In this document: piece after piece, positions 36,107-44,849 of the stretch
How positions within the stretch are numbered: the first letter of the stretch is position 1
How the letters are laid out: each line of letters starts with the position of its first letter
Assembly (NCBI RefSeq): GCF_009725995.1
Contig: NZ_RCNS01000001.1
Coordinates: forward strand, 1-64,000
Direction: 5' to 3'
Origin: Zobellia laminariae
GTDB lineage: Bacteria > Bacteroidota > Bacteroidia > Flavobacteriales > Flavobacteriaceae
DNA: 64,000 nucleotides
Translations under genes and position numbers: made by a program
Notes under the pieces: generated by a model
Database searches by the model: none
What the model saw: only the letters and a program-made list of their open reading frames with translations
What the model was told of the DNA's origin: nothing

Positions 36107-36628
36107 TTATAGAAGATTTCCCTCCCCATCAATTCTTAGTCTCTTTTCAAGTGTGCCTTTGCCAATCGTCACTTTATACAAACTTTCCGCACCCCTTTCT
36201 GTGGAATAGGTAGTCTTGTATGTATTACCCAACACATACCATCCTGGATGCGTTTTATAAATTGTATTGCGAACAGGCATAGGAAAGATAACATCCTTAA
36301 AGCGGCCCATAGCATATAGAATTTTGCCTTTGGCATCAAATGTGGCATTTATCAAACCCTTTGTCTTTCTAAAGTAGACTATATAATGTTTGTCTTTAAT
36401 TTTATATAAAGTTGATTCAGACGGATTAAAGTTTGCCACAGAATGCTGTAATTCTAAAACTCGTGGTGATACTATTCCTACCTGTACCTTGTTTAAGTAA
36501 TTTATGTTTTTAGGAGCAGATATTGTGCTCTCTATTGTAATTTCTAGATTTTGCTTCTTGCTTGTACCTTGAGAATATCCAATAGTAACAATACCTATAA
36601 TCATCGCGCTAATTAAAATTGTTTTCAT
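36107..36628 (-). CDS. Exported PepSY-like protein
   Basis: 173-residue protein with a signal peptide (KTILISAMIIGIVTIGYSQ). The mature part has the pattern of Bacteroidota PepSY-like/BLIP-fold proteins: INATFDAKGKILYAMG, then IYKTHPGWYVLGNTY, then YKVTIGKGTLEKRLRID with GEGNLL at the end. These periplasmic proteins are often near two-component systems; a role as the sensor's modulator is possible. It begins 24 bp from the conserved control element copy B, which marks it as a target of the neighbouring regulator. Confidence 0.75.
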   Translation of the reverse strand: MKTILISAMIIGIVTIGYSQGTSKKQNLEITIESTISAPKNINYLNKVQVGIVSPRVLELQHSVANFNPSESTLYKIKDKHYIVYFRKTKGLINATFDAKGKILYAMGRFKDVIFPMPVRNTIYKTHPGWYVLGNTYKTTYSTERGAESLYKVTIGKGTLEKRLRIDGEGNLL

Positions 36629-36651
36629 AATATTTTATTTAAAGATTAATT

Positions 36652-36766
36652 ATGACACAATGATATAGCACTTATGAAAAAATGATATTCACTATTATTT
36701 CAATGACTTGGAGTATATAAGTATCGGAAAGAAAAAACGTGTACTATTATTGCAATAACATGCAAT
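36652..36766 (-). promoter_or_regulatory. Conserved control element, copy B
   Basis: Upstream region of the PepSY-like gene, aligned without gaps to copy A. Direct repeats ATGATATAGCACTTAT (from 36660) and ATGATATTCACTATT (from 36682) again lie 22 bp apart. The dyad ATTGCA-N6-TGCAAT is at 36749-36766. The most divergent part is the middle ~30 bp, so the two ends are what is under selection. Confidence 0.8.
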
Positions 36767-36941
36767 TTTTATATTTATATTCCTAATAATCAACTACTTA
36801 AAAGTTGACAAATTAAGTAGCGTACTCTGAAGCTTTACTAAGACCTTATTGCTACTCTTTTGGATTCGCCCAAACAATAAACATCACACGTATCAGATTT
36901 ACGTTCCTAGGAAGGAATATGAATCTACTTGAGGATAACCA
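36767..36941. other. Intergenic, no feature seen
   Basis: AT-rich stretch between the control element and the nrdA terminator. No frame, repeat or RNA feature was recognised. Confidence 0.4.
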
Positions 36942-36988
36942 CAAAAAAAACCAACCCTATTCTTATTTATAGAATAGGGTTGGTTTTT
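36942..36988 (-). terminator. nrdBA operon terminator
   Basis: A perfect 18-bp stem, AAAAACCAACCCTATTCT (36946-36963) with AGAATAGGGTTGGTTTTT (36971-36988), over a 7-nt loop. On the minus strand a T8 run follows. It lies 43 bp past the nrdA stop. Confidence 0.92.
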
Positions 36989-37030
36989 AATAAAGTAAAA
37001 TATAAGCCTTAGATAGCTATGCTTTGAAGC

Positions 37031-38818
37031 TTATGCTTCACAACTAGCACAGTCTTTTTTCTGCTTGAATTTTTGGGCCGCATTCATACTATGTTGGTAG
37101 TAGAGCGATTTTAACCCAAGTTTCCATGCCGTAACATGAATCTTATTGATTTCTTTTACTGGCATATCTGGATGCACTATTATGTTTACCGATTGGCCTT
37201 GGTCAATATGATTTTGACGGTTTGCCGCTTGATAGATAATATCCATCTGGTCTATTTCAGAATACGTTTTGAACACATCTTTTTCTAGTTCTGTCAAGAA
37301 CTCTAGGTGCTGTACAGAACCATCGCGTTCACGAATACTATGCCATACCTCTGTTGTATTCTTTCCTTTTTCTTCCAATAAATCCAATAAAAATGGATTT
37401 TTGATAGTCGTCTTTACTTTGGCAATATCCTTTACATAAATATTTGACCAAATTGGCTCAATACCTTGTGATACCTGTCCTAAAATAAAAGCTGAAGATG
37501 TTGTTGGCGCTACTGCATTTAAAGTTGCATTACGTCTACCATATCCTTTAAGAACGGCTGGCTCACCAAACTTAGCTGCCAACTCTTCTGACGCTTTGTA
37601 TGATTTCTCCTTTATTCCCTTAAATATTTCACTATTTAAGTTAAACGCTTCTTGACTGTTAAAAGGCAATCTTTTTGATTGTAATAATGAATGCCATCCT
37701 AAAACACCAAGACCTAGGGCACGGTTATCTTTAGCAAAATTATAAGCGCGCTCCATAAAAAGGAAAGTCTGCCTGTCCTCACGGGAATCAGAATCGCGGT
37801 ACCTTTCTAGTTTTTCAATAAATTCAGTAATAACTGCATCTAAGAAATATACCATTGTTTCAACTGCATCGGTATCTTTCCACTTATCATAATGCAACAC
37901 GTTTACTGAAGACAATACACATACAAACGACCAATCATCGTTTGATGGTAACATTATCTCTGTACAAAGGTTACTTGCATATATAGGTAAATCTTTCTCT
38001 TTATATACGTCTGATGCACCATTGTTGGCATTGTCCGTAAAGAATATGTATGGATACCCCATCTCTCCCCTACGTTGTAATACTTTAGCCCAAATAGAAC
38101 GTTTATCCGTATCACCTTCAATCATTGCCTTCATCCAATCGTCGGTAACCGTTACCCCATGGGTAAGCTCCTGAATAGGATTTCCTTCCGTACCAATTTC
38201 TAAGAACTCCATAATGTCTGGATGCTCAATAGGCAAGTATGGTGAAAAACGACCACGACGAACCGAACCTTGACTTACAACATCTACCATAGATTCAAAA
38301 AGCTGCATAATATGCACAGCTCCTGAAGCTTGACCGTTGTTTTTTACCTCAGCACCTCGATGTCTTATTTTTCCAAAATAACCAGAAGTACCTCCACCCA
38401 TTTTAGACATCATACCAACTTCTGATTGGGTATATAAAATATTACCCATATCATCGCCTATATGCGAACCAAAACAACTAATTGGCAATCCTCTTTCTTT
38501 TCCAAAGTTTGACCATACCGGTGATGCCAAAGAGAAAAACCCTTCTGACATATATCCGAAAAATTTATCGGAGAAACCTGGCATGTCTAACAACTGTTCT
38601 GCTCTATCCGCTATTTCGCGAATACGTTGCTCAGCAGTTACGCCTTTGGTTAAATATCCAGAGTTTAAAAAGTTAAGACTGTGGTCGGTAAGCCACTCAA
38701 AACCGCCTTTCGGTTCATTCTTAGTGTTTTTAAGAGCTTCTCTTCTTGCATTCACAAGTTGATCTTGCTCTGAAATTGTTTCTTTAATTTGTGAGGTGGT
38801 AGTGTTTAATTCGTTCAT
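37031..38818 (-). CDS. nrdA: Ribonucleoside-diphosphate reductase, alpha subunit
   Basis: 595-residue catalytic subunit of a class I ribonucleotide reductase, making dNDPs. Catalytic cysteines are in PISCFGS and SFVCVLSS, with NLCTEIM between them (NxCxE). The C-terminal redox tail is CASCEA. It lacks an N-terminal ATP-cone (allosteric activity site), and is shorter than the E. coli protein for that reason. The cone is instead on the adjacent NrdB. Its ATG follows the nrdB stop directly (TAAATG), so translation is coupled. Confidence 0.95.
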   Translation of the reverse strand: MNELNTTTSQIKETISEQDQLVNARREALKNTKNEPKGGFEWLTDHSLNFLNSGYLTKGVTAEQRIREIADRAEQLLDMPGFSDKFFGYMSEGFFSLASPVWSNFGKERGLPISCFGSHIGDDMGNILYTQSEVGMMSKMGGGTSGYFGKIRHRGAEVKNNGQASGAVHIMQLFESMVDVVSQGSVRRGRFSPYLPIEHPDIMEFLEIGTEGNPIQELTHGVTVTDDWMKAMIEGDTDKRSIWAKVLQRRGEMGYPYIFFTDNANNGASDVYKEKDLPIYASNLCTEIMLPSNDDWSFVCVLSSVNVLHYDKWKDTDAVETMVYFLDAVITEFIEKLERYRDSDSREDRQTFLFMERAYNFAKDNRALGLGVLGWHSLLQSKRLPFNSQEAFNLNSEIFKGIKEKSYKASEELAAKFGEPAVLKGYGRRNATLNAVAPTTSSAFILGQVSQGIEPIWSNIYVKDIAKVKTTIKNPFLLDLLEEKGKNTTEVWHSIRERDGSVQHLEFLTELEKDVFKTYSEIDQMDIIYQAANRQNHIDQGQSVNIIVHPDMPVKEINKIHVTAWKLGLKSLYYQHSMNAAQKFKQKKDCASCEA

Positions 38819-40093
38819 TTAGAAAAGGTCGTCACTTGTTATACTTTGGGTTCTTTTACTATAATTGATAGAGCGCTTCACAAAGAAATCGCCATGTTTG
38901 GTTCCTATAATTTCATCATCAAACCATTCTGTTTCCGTCAATAGTTTTTCATCGACATCAAATATTTTGTCAATTCCAATACTACTTAAAGAATTATTGA
39001 ATCGGTTTTTAATAAATTCATTTATCACTGCTTTTGGCAAGAAGTCCAGTTCACCTTGCTCAAAAATCCAATCTACTATTTCACTTTCGGCAATAAATGC
39101 TTCGTGACACATATTCTGTATCATAGTATGATATTCTTCATCAAACCAATCTGGATTTTCATCCTTAATGATTTTAATAACATCAATACCAAAGTCACCA
39201 TGAATCTGTTCTTCCTTAGAGGTAGCCTCAACCACGTTAGAAATACCTTTAAACATATTCTTGTGCTTGTTGAAAGCCATTATAATCAAAAACTGTGAAA
39301 AAAGAGAAACATGTTCAATAAACAAAGAGAACAACAAAATTGATTCTGCATACTCCTTATTATCTACACTTTTTGCGTTCTTAAGTGCTGTTTCTAGATA
39401 CTGCACACGCTTCATCATGACCGGCTTCTTCTTCAAATTTTTAAACTCTGCATTGAGTCCTAAAATTTCAAGTAAATGGGAATATGCATCTGCGTGACGT
39501 ACTTCACTTTCTGCAAAAGTAGCTCCAACCGAACCAATTTCCGGTTTAGGCATTTTATGGTAGATATCTCCCCAGAAACTTTTTACAGCAACTTCTATTT
39601 GGGAAATAGCCAACATGGTATTTTTGATTGCACTTCTTTCCGATTCTTCAAGACCGGTTTTAAAATCCTGAATATCACTTGTGAAATTAAATTCCGTATG
39701 TATCCAATATGAATGACGAATAGCTGGCACGTATTCATATAACTGCGGATATTCGTACGGCTTTAAGTTGATGCGCTTCTCAAAGATATTTGACTTTCTT
39801 TTTTGAGCCTGCTCGTTACGATACAAGATATATCCTTTGGCAACGTCAAAAAACCCACCTTCCATGAGTCTGTTTTCAACAAAATCTTGCACTTCTTCTA
39901 CCGTAGGCACATAATTATTATCTAGTGCACTTCGTTCCAGGAGTGAAGCGTGAACGTTATTTGCTATACGTTCTGCATCGTTAGGACCACCATGAGACGC
40001 TGCCGTCATGGCTTTCATAATAGCCTCAGTTATTTTGTATAACTGAAACGGTTTCTTGGAAAAATCCCTTTTTATAAGGTGTGTTATCTGCAT
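38819..40093 (-). CDS. nrdB: Ribonucleotide reductase beta subunit with N-terminal ATP-cone
   Basis: 424-residue radical-generating subunit. Residues ~1-95 form an ATP-cone (IKRDFSKKPFQLYKI), normally found on NrdA. The ferritin-like radical domain follows. Metal ligands are seen in EESER, then ESEVRHADAY and KEEQIHGDFG. The E-x-x-H-x3-Y spacing of the radical site is retained, so a tyrosine is present at the canonical position. This arrangement was described in the flavobacterium Leeuwenhoekiella blandensis, where dATP controls oligomerisation through the NrdB cone. The related F. johnsoniae and L. blandensis enzymes use a dimanganese cofactor. No nrdI or nrdR gene is in the window. Confidence 0.95.
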   Translation of the reverse strand: MQITHLIKRDFSKKPFQLYKITEAIMKAMTAASHGGPNDAERIANNVHASLLERSALDNNYVPTVEEVQDFVENRLMEGGFFDVAKGYILYRNEQAQKRKSNIFEKRINLKPYEYPQLYEYVPAIRHSYWIHTEFNFTSDIQDFKTGLEESERSAIKNTMLAISQIEVAVKSFWGDIYHKMPKPEIGSVGATFAESEVRHADAYSHLLEILGLNAEFKNLKKKPVMMKRVQYLETALKNAKSVDNKEYAESILLFSLFIEHVSLFSQFLIIMAFNKHKNMFKGISNVVEATSKEEQIHGDFGIDVIKIIKDENPDWFDEEYHTMIQNMCHEAFIAESEIVDWIFEQGELDFLPKAVINEFIKNRFNNSLSSIGIDKIFDVDEKLLTETEWFDDEIIGTKHGDFFVKRSINYSKRTQSITSDDLF

Positions 40094-40167
40094 AGGAAAT
40101 GAATCTTAAAATTCTTCTTCAGAAGAAGTATAAAGGTCTTGTTTTATTCCTCGTATTTCTCTTAAAT

Positions 40168-40198
40168 CAAAGTAATGTTTTCAGACTTTTATTAACAA
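40168..40198 (-). promoter_or_regulatory. nrdBA promoter
   Basis: On the minus strand, TTG (40196-40198), a 20-nt spacer and TTACTTTG (40168-40175), one mismatch from TAnnTTTG. It leaves a leader of about 65 nt before nrdB. Confidence 0.5.
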
Positions 40199-40877
40199 CC
40201 ATCAAAAAAAAGGGTAAACTAATTGTCTTCTAGAGAGTTGCCTCAGAAAAGAAAAATAGATACAATTTAAAGCGCTAGATAGATTAAATACTATATCTAG
40301 TTCCCGATTATAAGAACTCCTAAATTGAGCTTTTTTTGAGTTATTATTTAATTTCATTTGGTTAGTAACTCTTATTTAAAAATTATACAAAAAAGTTTGC
40401 AAGTGATTGTTTCTGCATTTTATCACTACCTCTTATACTCATTTTAAAAAATGACCAAAATTTTTCCTTTGCTCCTACTTTTTTCATTTAGGAATTATGC
40501 ATTTGTTCTTCGTTTAGGTGATTGCATTTCTGAGCCAAGAAAAGCTGAAAAAATATAAGAATAGGTAGTTTCCAGTTGAATTGATTCAATGGTTCAAAAC
40601 TCACCAACCGGGTAAATTCTCCTCGACTTAAAATAGCCTTTTTACATCTCACAATACTCGTTAACAATTGATAATCAGTATTTTAAATAGTACAATCATA
40701 TCGGTTCCGTTTATAGGCATGCTCTTTGTTTCTAATAGCATTAACCTAAAAAGCTTGTGGTAATTTTCTGAAAATCAAATAGATAACAGTTACCAATCCT
40801 AATTAGTTACTCCTACAAGTACTCCTATTTACTAACTATTAACTGTAGAAAGAACACAAGAGTTAAAAACACAACAT
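40199..40877. other. Long intergenic region between nrdB and the 40878 gene
   Basis: About 680 bp with no convincing gene. One partial NrdR-box-like dyad, ACTATATCTAGT (40290-40301), is present, but no second box at the expected spacing was found. The remainder is AT-rich. The promoter for the rightward genes should lie near its right end but no strong TAnnTTTG was seen. Confidence 0.4.
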
Positions 40878-41270
40878 ATGAACGCAATAGAACCATTTTA
40901 TCCGCATGAATCCGATAGCCGCATCATGATGGAAAAAGATAAAGTAGAAGTCACTAATTGGACGGATGATCTTGAATATATAAATGAGGAATTAGATTAT
41001 CTGATAGATATTGAAGAACGGATGCTGCACAACACGCAACTGTATCAACAGCTAAAAGAAATTAAGAAAGAGAACAAATCGCAAATAGGTACATTACAAA
41101 ACCATGGCAGCAACATGCGCCATATAGTAGAATGTGACACTGTGCAATGTGATGCCTTCTATCTGCATAAGCATGAAAAAAATAGGTTGGTTTATCTGGA
41201 GCACATAAGAAGATATAGGACTTTAAAAAGAATGGTGTTATCGCAAATTCTTTTGAATGTGAAAAGCTAA
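40878..41270 (+). CDS. Hypothetical coiled-coil protein
   Basis: 130-residue soluble protein of no recognised family. The middle (about residues 30-65) is acidic and helical with heptad-like spacing (LEYINEELDYLIDIEERML), and the C-terminus is basic (HIRRYRTLKRMVL). Two cysteines lie in ECDTVQCD near residue 85. It is the gene before a UspA protein, 139 bp away in the same direction. The pairing suggests a shared stress response, but nothing shows a function. Confidence 0.6.
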   Translation: MNAIEPFYPHESDSRIMMEKDKVEVTNWTDDLEYINEELDYLIDIEERMLHNTQLYQQLKEIKKENKSQIGTLQNHGSNMRHIVECDTVQCDAFYLHKHEKNRLVYLEHIRRYRTLKRMVLSQILLNVKS

Positions 41271-41408
41271 ATTTTGAATACTAAATCAATACGTACCATA
41301 TAGAGATAAGGGGAAGATTAAAGAACGGAAAAGATAAATAGGTAAAGAAAGTTTGACTGCCGGCCTAGCAAATCAATTTGAATATAAAGAACATTAAAAA
41401 AAACAATC

Positions 41409-42257
41409 ATGGGGAAAAAGATACTATTGCCAACAGATTTTTCAAAGTATTCGTTGAACGCTATTCAATACGCTATCAAACTCTATGAAAATAAAGACTG
41501 TGATTTTTATATCCTAAACACGTATGCAAAAGATACACATGGGTTGGATAGTCTTACTCTTTTAGATCCAGACGAAGCTTTCAACAAGCTATCTGAAAAA
41601 CGTTCAAAACAAGGTCTTGGAGAAATTCTCACCCGTTTAACCTTTGAAAACGATAACCCCAGACATCGTTTTCATGTTCTTTCCCGTTCCACCCTCTTTC
41701 TAGACGCCGTAAAAGATATAATTGAGGACATGGAGATAGACATTTTAATAATGGGTGCTAAGGGAACGACCAACAAAAGAATGGCAAACTACGGTAAGAT
41801 GGCTATATCCGTTATAGAAAATATTAGAAAATGTCCTGTTCTCATAGTTCCAAAAAATGCAATTTTCAATTCCAATAAAGAAATTGTGTTAGCTACCGAC
41901 TTTAAAAACGACTTCAATTTTTTTGATATTAAACACTTGGCAGAAATAGCAAAACTGAGTAACTCTAGCATTCAGGTGCTAAGCTTAGAAGATTCAGATG
42001 CGTTGGATGCTGAGCAGAAAAGAAATAAAACATTACTGACTACATATTTCAAAAATATTGATCACAACTTCACTATCATACATAATGTAGAAATGAATAC
42101 CGCTTTAAATTGCTTCGTTGAAATTAGGCGTAGTAATATGATAAGTTACATTAATAAGAAACGTACATTTTGGGAAAGGATGGGCTTTGGAAAACCTACT
42201 TTGGACCGCTTGGGATATTTTGAAGATGTTCCCGTTCTTGCTATAAATGACAAATAG
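41409..42257 (+). CDS. Universal stress protein, tandem UspA domains
   Basis: 282-residue cytosolic protein. The first Usp domain spans about residues 1-155 (KKILLPTDFSKYSLNAIQYA, then the ATP-type region ILIMGAKGTTNKR near residue 116 and CPVLIVPK). The second half is a degenerate Usp domain (EIVLATDFKNDFN onward). Such tandem proteins bind ATP and help survival under starvation or oxygen limitation. The gene is followed by the left copy of a 109-bp repeat that resembles a promoter. Confidence 0.9.
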   Translation: MGKKILLPTDFSKYSLNAIQYAIKLYENKDCDFYILNTYAKDTHGLDSLTLLDPDEAFNKLSEKRSKQGLGEILTRLTFENDNPRHRFHVLSRSTLFLDAVKDIIEDMEIDILIMGAKGTTNKRMANYGKMAISVIENIRKCPVLIVPKNAIFNSNKEIVLATDFKNDFNFFDIKHLAEIAKLSNSSIQVLSLEDSDALDAEQKRNKTLLTTYFKNIDHNFTIIHNVEMNTALNCFVEIRRSNMISYINKKRTFWERMGFGKPTLDRLGYFEDVPVLAINDK

Positions 42258-42276
42258 AAAAACCTTTTTTATATAC

Positions 42277-42385
42277 TTCAATTGTAAAAGATAAAGAACA
42301 ACTTTCCATTATAGCAGTTTACCACTAAAACGGGGCAATTATTCTATGCATAACCTTGCTTGATTCTTTCTATAACTTATTTTTG
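42277..42385 (+). repeat. Direct repeat R1 (left flank of fibre cassette)
   Basis: 109 bp aligned without gaps to R2 (46624-46732), 86 of 109 positions identical by hand count, including an uninterrupted run of about 21 bases (CAATTATTCTATGCATAACC). Its right end carries a TATTTTTG -7 element (42378-42385), but no rightward gene follows it. Confidence 0.85.
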
Positions 42386-42463
42386 AGGTGATACTTACGT
42401 ACTATGGTCGTAAATAGAATTCATCTCCAATAGGAAATAGATAACTATACGGTTATAAATCAT

Positions 42464-44788
42464 TTAATTATTTTGCAACTCAAGAATTGTCTGTTCCAAA
42501 GCCTCCAAACGCTTATTTGTTGCCTCCTTCTCTTCTTTTAATAATTTAATTTCTTCTGTTTGTTCTTGAATAGCTTTTACCATTGGCGCTATTAAATCGT
42601 TATATCTAACGCTTAGCATGCCTTCCGCATCTTCGGATATAATTCCGTTGTTTTCTGCGCCATTATTTTTTAATGCTTTTTTTAATTCTTGAGCAATAAA
42701 ACCATACTCAAGTTTAGCACTTTCATCATTGTTTCGGTAATACGAAACTGGACGTAACTCATTTATAAAACCTAAACCTAGATTAGAGTCATTAATTGTG
42801 TTTTTCCAACGTCTATCAGATGTAATAGTCCACGCTACTTGCACACCTGCGTATGTAACAGCAGTATTACCTATACGTACTTGATTACTTAATAGTCCAT
42901 TTGGAACATTAGACAAATAGCCTATTGCAATATTATTACTTCCTGTAGTTACATTGTCTAAGGATCTGTGGCCAACAGCTACATTACTGCTTCCCGTTGT
43001 TAATACTCTAGAAGAATGATAACCTAGGCTAGTATTATTATTTCCGGTTGTACTCAAATTTAAGGCTATATACCCCATGGCAGTATTATAATTTCCTGTG
43101 ATATTATTTGGCAATGAACTATAACCAGATGCAGTATTACCAATTCCTGTAGTATTATCAAAGAGAGAACTACCTCCTATTGCGGTATTATAACTCGCAT
43201 TATTTATTCTCAAACTATTTACACCTATAGCTATATTATAATTTCCAACTATATTTCCATTAAGAGAGCCAAATCCTAATGCGATATTATAAGTTCCTGT
43301 TATATTATTAAATAGTGAATTTACACCGCTTGCTATATTACCACTTCCTGTTGTATTATAGAAAAGTGAATTTACACCGCTTGCTACATTATGATTTCCT
43401 GTAGTATTATTAATAAGCGAATTTGTACCAGTTGCGGTATTGCTACCTCCTGTTGTATTATCTCTAAGAGAAGCACTTCCTGTTGCTGTATTATTAGCTC
43501 CTGAAAGGTTACTGTTAAGTGAATTTGCACCCAATGCAGTATTACCAGCACCTGTTAAATTAGAAAAAAGCGAGTTTGCACCAAGCCCTGTATTGCTGCT
43601 TCCTGTTGTATTTGCATTAAGTGAATTAAAACCATTGGCTGTATTATAACTTGCAATAGTATTTCCGGCTAAAGCATTTGCTCCTGTAGCCGTATTATAA
43701 TGCCCGTTATTGGTAGAAAGCGCTAACACTCCCAAGGCAACATTACTACTTCCAGAAGTATTTGCTAGCAAAGCATTTTCACCAACCGCAGTATTATTAC
43801 TTGCTGTTGTATTTGCACTAAGCGCATTTGCTCCCATTGCGGTGTTATACAAACCAGTTCTATTTGAATACAACGCGTTTGCACCAACCGCTGTGTTTTC
43901 ATTTGCGGTAGTATTAGAATACAGCGCATTTGAGCCTATACCAGTATTGTAATCTCCCGTTGTATTATCTCTAAGTGCATTAAGACCTAATGCTATATTC
44001 TCATTTCCTGTAGTATTAGAAGACAATGAATAAACACCAAATGCTACATTATCGCTATCTAATATACCTACATTAACGTTATTTCGTTTAAAAACTAAAT
44101 CTTGATCATCTGTAGTACCAATAAAATTAAGGTTATCATCGGTACCTGAGTTTCCTAGAACACCCCATACATTATCAACAGTTTTAATTGATGTGTACAA
44201 CTCTGTAAGTGCATCTTCAACATTGGTTGCGATAAAATTGTCCACAACATCTATGATGTTTACCTCGGTTGCGGTTTGGTTGTCCGTTCCTAAGCTGGCA
44301 ATGCCTAATTCAACAACATCGCCGTCGGCCTCTACCGCCAATATATTGGTTGCTATTCCTGTAACAGCACCACCGCCATAGTCCGAGAAGCGAACTGTAC
44401 CACCTTCTACATCCAATCTGGCATCTGGGGTATTCGTTCCCAGACCTAGGCTTGAAGTGGCTGTGTCCCAAAAAAGATTGTTGTTATCTTGAGTAGGGTT
44501 ATTGGTAGGCCCCGTGTAAAAAATAGATCCTGGAGTACCTGTATAGTCAAGGGTTGCCCATACTGTGCCTGTCCATATCTTAGGCCTCGTATTTGCACTA
44601 TCTGAAGTATCTAACCAAACATCATTTTCAACAGGGTTTGTGGGTGCCGCAAACGCAGTAGTGACCGTATTATTATTAACGGTTACTATGCTCCCTTTTT
44701 TATTAATAGCTTCTACTTCTTGCGCGATGATGGTAAAATTTACCATCATCGTAAAGCAAAGAGTTATTCGTTTAAAATTGAAAAACAT
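42464..44788 (-). CDS. Surface fibre with 17-residue repeats and S74 chaperone domain
   Basis: 774-residue exported protein (signal peptide about residues 1-22, IIAQEVEA). After a ~230-residue N-terminal region there are some 22 tandem 17-residue units of the type TTGxxNTAxGxxALxxN (about residues 250-630). These resemble the beta-roll head repeats of trimeric adhesins. Near residue 660 comes a Peptidase S74/endosialidase chaperone domain (SDRRWKNTI, YGFIAQEL), which trims itself after helping a fibre trimerise. A C-terminal coiled coil (KAIQEQTEEIKLLKEEKEATNKRLEALE, residues ~735-774) follows. It is the third gene of a leftward cassette and likely forms a trimeric surface fibre. Confidence 0.87.
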   Translation of the reverse strand: MFFNFKRITLCFTMMVNFTIIAQEVEAINKKGSIVTVNNNTVTTAFAAPTNPVENDVWLDTSDSANTRPKIWTGTVWATLDYTGTPGSIFYTGPTNNPTQDNNNLFWDTATSSLGLGTNTPDARLDVEGGTVRFSDYGGGAVTGIATNILAVEADGDVVELGIASLGTDNQTATEVNIIDVVDNFIATNVEDALTELYTSIKTVDNVWGVLGNSGTDDNLNFIGTTDDQDLVFKRNNVNVGILDSDNVAFGVYSLSSNTTGNENIALGLNALRDNTTGDYNTGIGSNALYSNTTANENTAVGANALYSNRTGLYNTAMGANALSANTTASNNTAVGENALLANTSGSSNVALGVLALSTNNGHYNTATGANALAGNTIASYNTANGFNSLNANTTGSSNTGLGANSLFSNLTGAGNTALGANSLNSNLSGANNTATGSASLRDNTTGGSNTATGTNSLINNTTGNHNVASGVNSLFYNTTGSGNIASGVNSLFNNITGTYNIALGFGSLNGNIVGNYNIAIGVNSLRINNASYNTAIGGSSLFDNTTGIGNTASGYSSLPNNITGNYNTAMGYIALNLSTTGNNNTSLGYHSSRVLTTGSSNVAVGHRSLDNVTTGSNNIAIGYLSNVPNGLLSNQVRIGNTAVTYAGVQVAWTITSDRRWKNTINDSNLGLGFINELRPVSYYRNNDESAKLEYGFIAQELKKALKNNGAENNGIISEDAEGMLSVRYNDLIAPMVKAIQEQTEEIKLLKEEKEATNKRLEALEQTILELQNN
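42900..44040 (-). repeat. Coding tandem repeat, about 51-nt period
   Basis: Roughly 22 imperfect 51-nt units encode the 17-residue repeats of the fibre. Amino-acid changes fall mainly in the variable positions between NTA.G and AL..N. The array is in frame throughout. It can expand or shrink by slippage or recombination. Confidence 0.85.
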
Positions 44789-44849
44789 ATGGAAGCAGTT
44801 TGTTTGATTAAGAACATAACAAATGTGCCAATCTAAAAATTTAGGTTAC

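Noticed and set aside
27214..36766. Integrated island at tRNA-Lys
   Set aside because: No integrase and no 3'-tRNA repeat at the far end were found, so it is kept only as a weak idea.
43440..43952. Plus-strand open frames opposite the fibre gene
   Set aside because: They mirror the repeat array in the antisense frame and have no start signals or known domains.
42900..44040. CRISPR-like regularly spaced repeats
   Set aside because: The 51-nt period is coding, in frame, with no constant repeat plus unique spacer structure and no cas genes.
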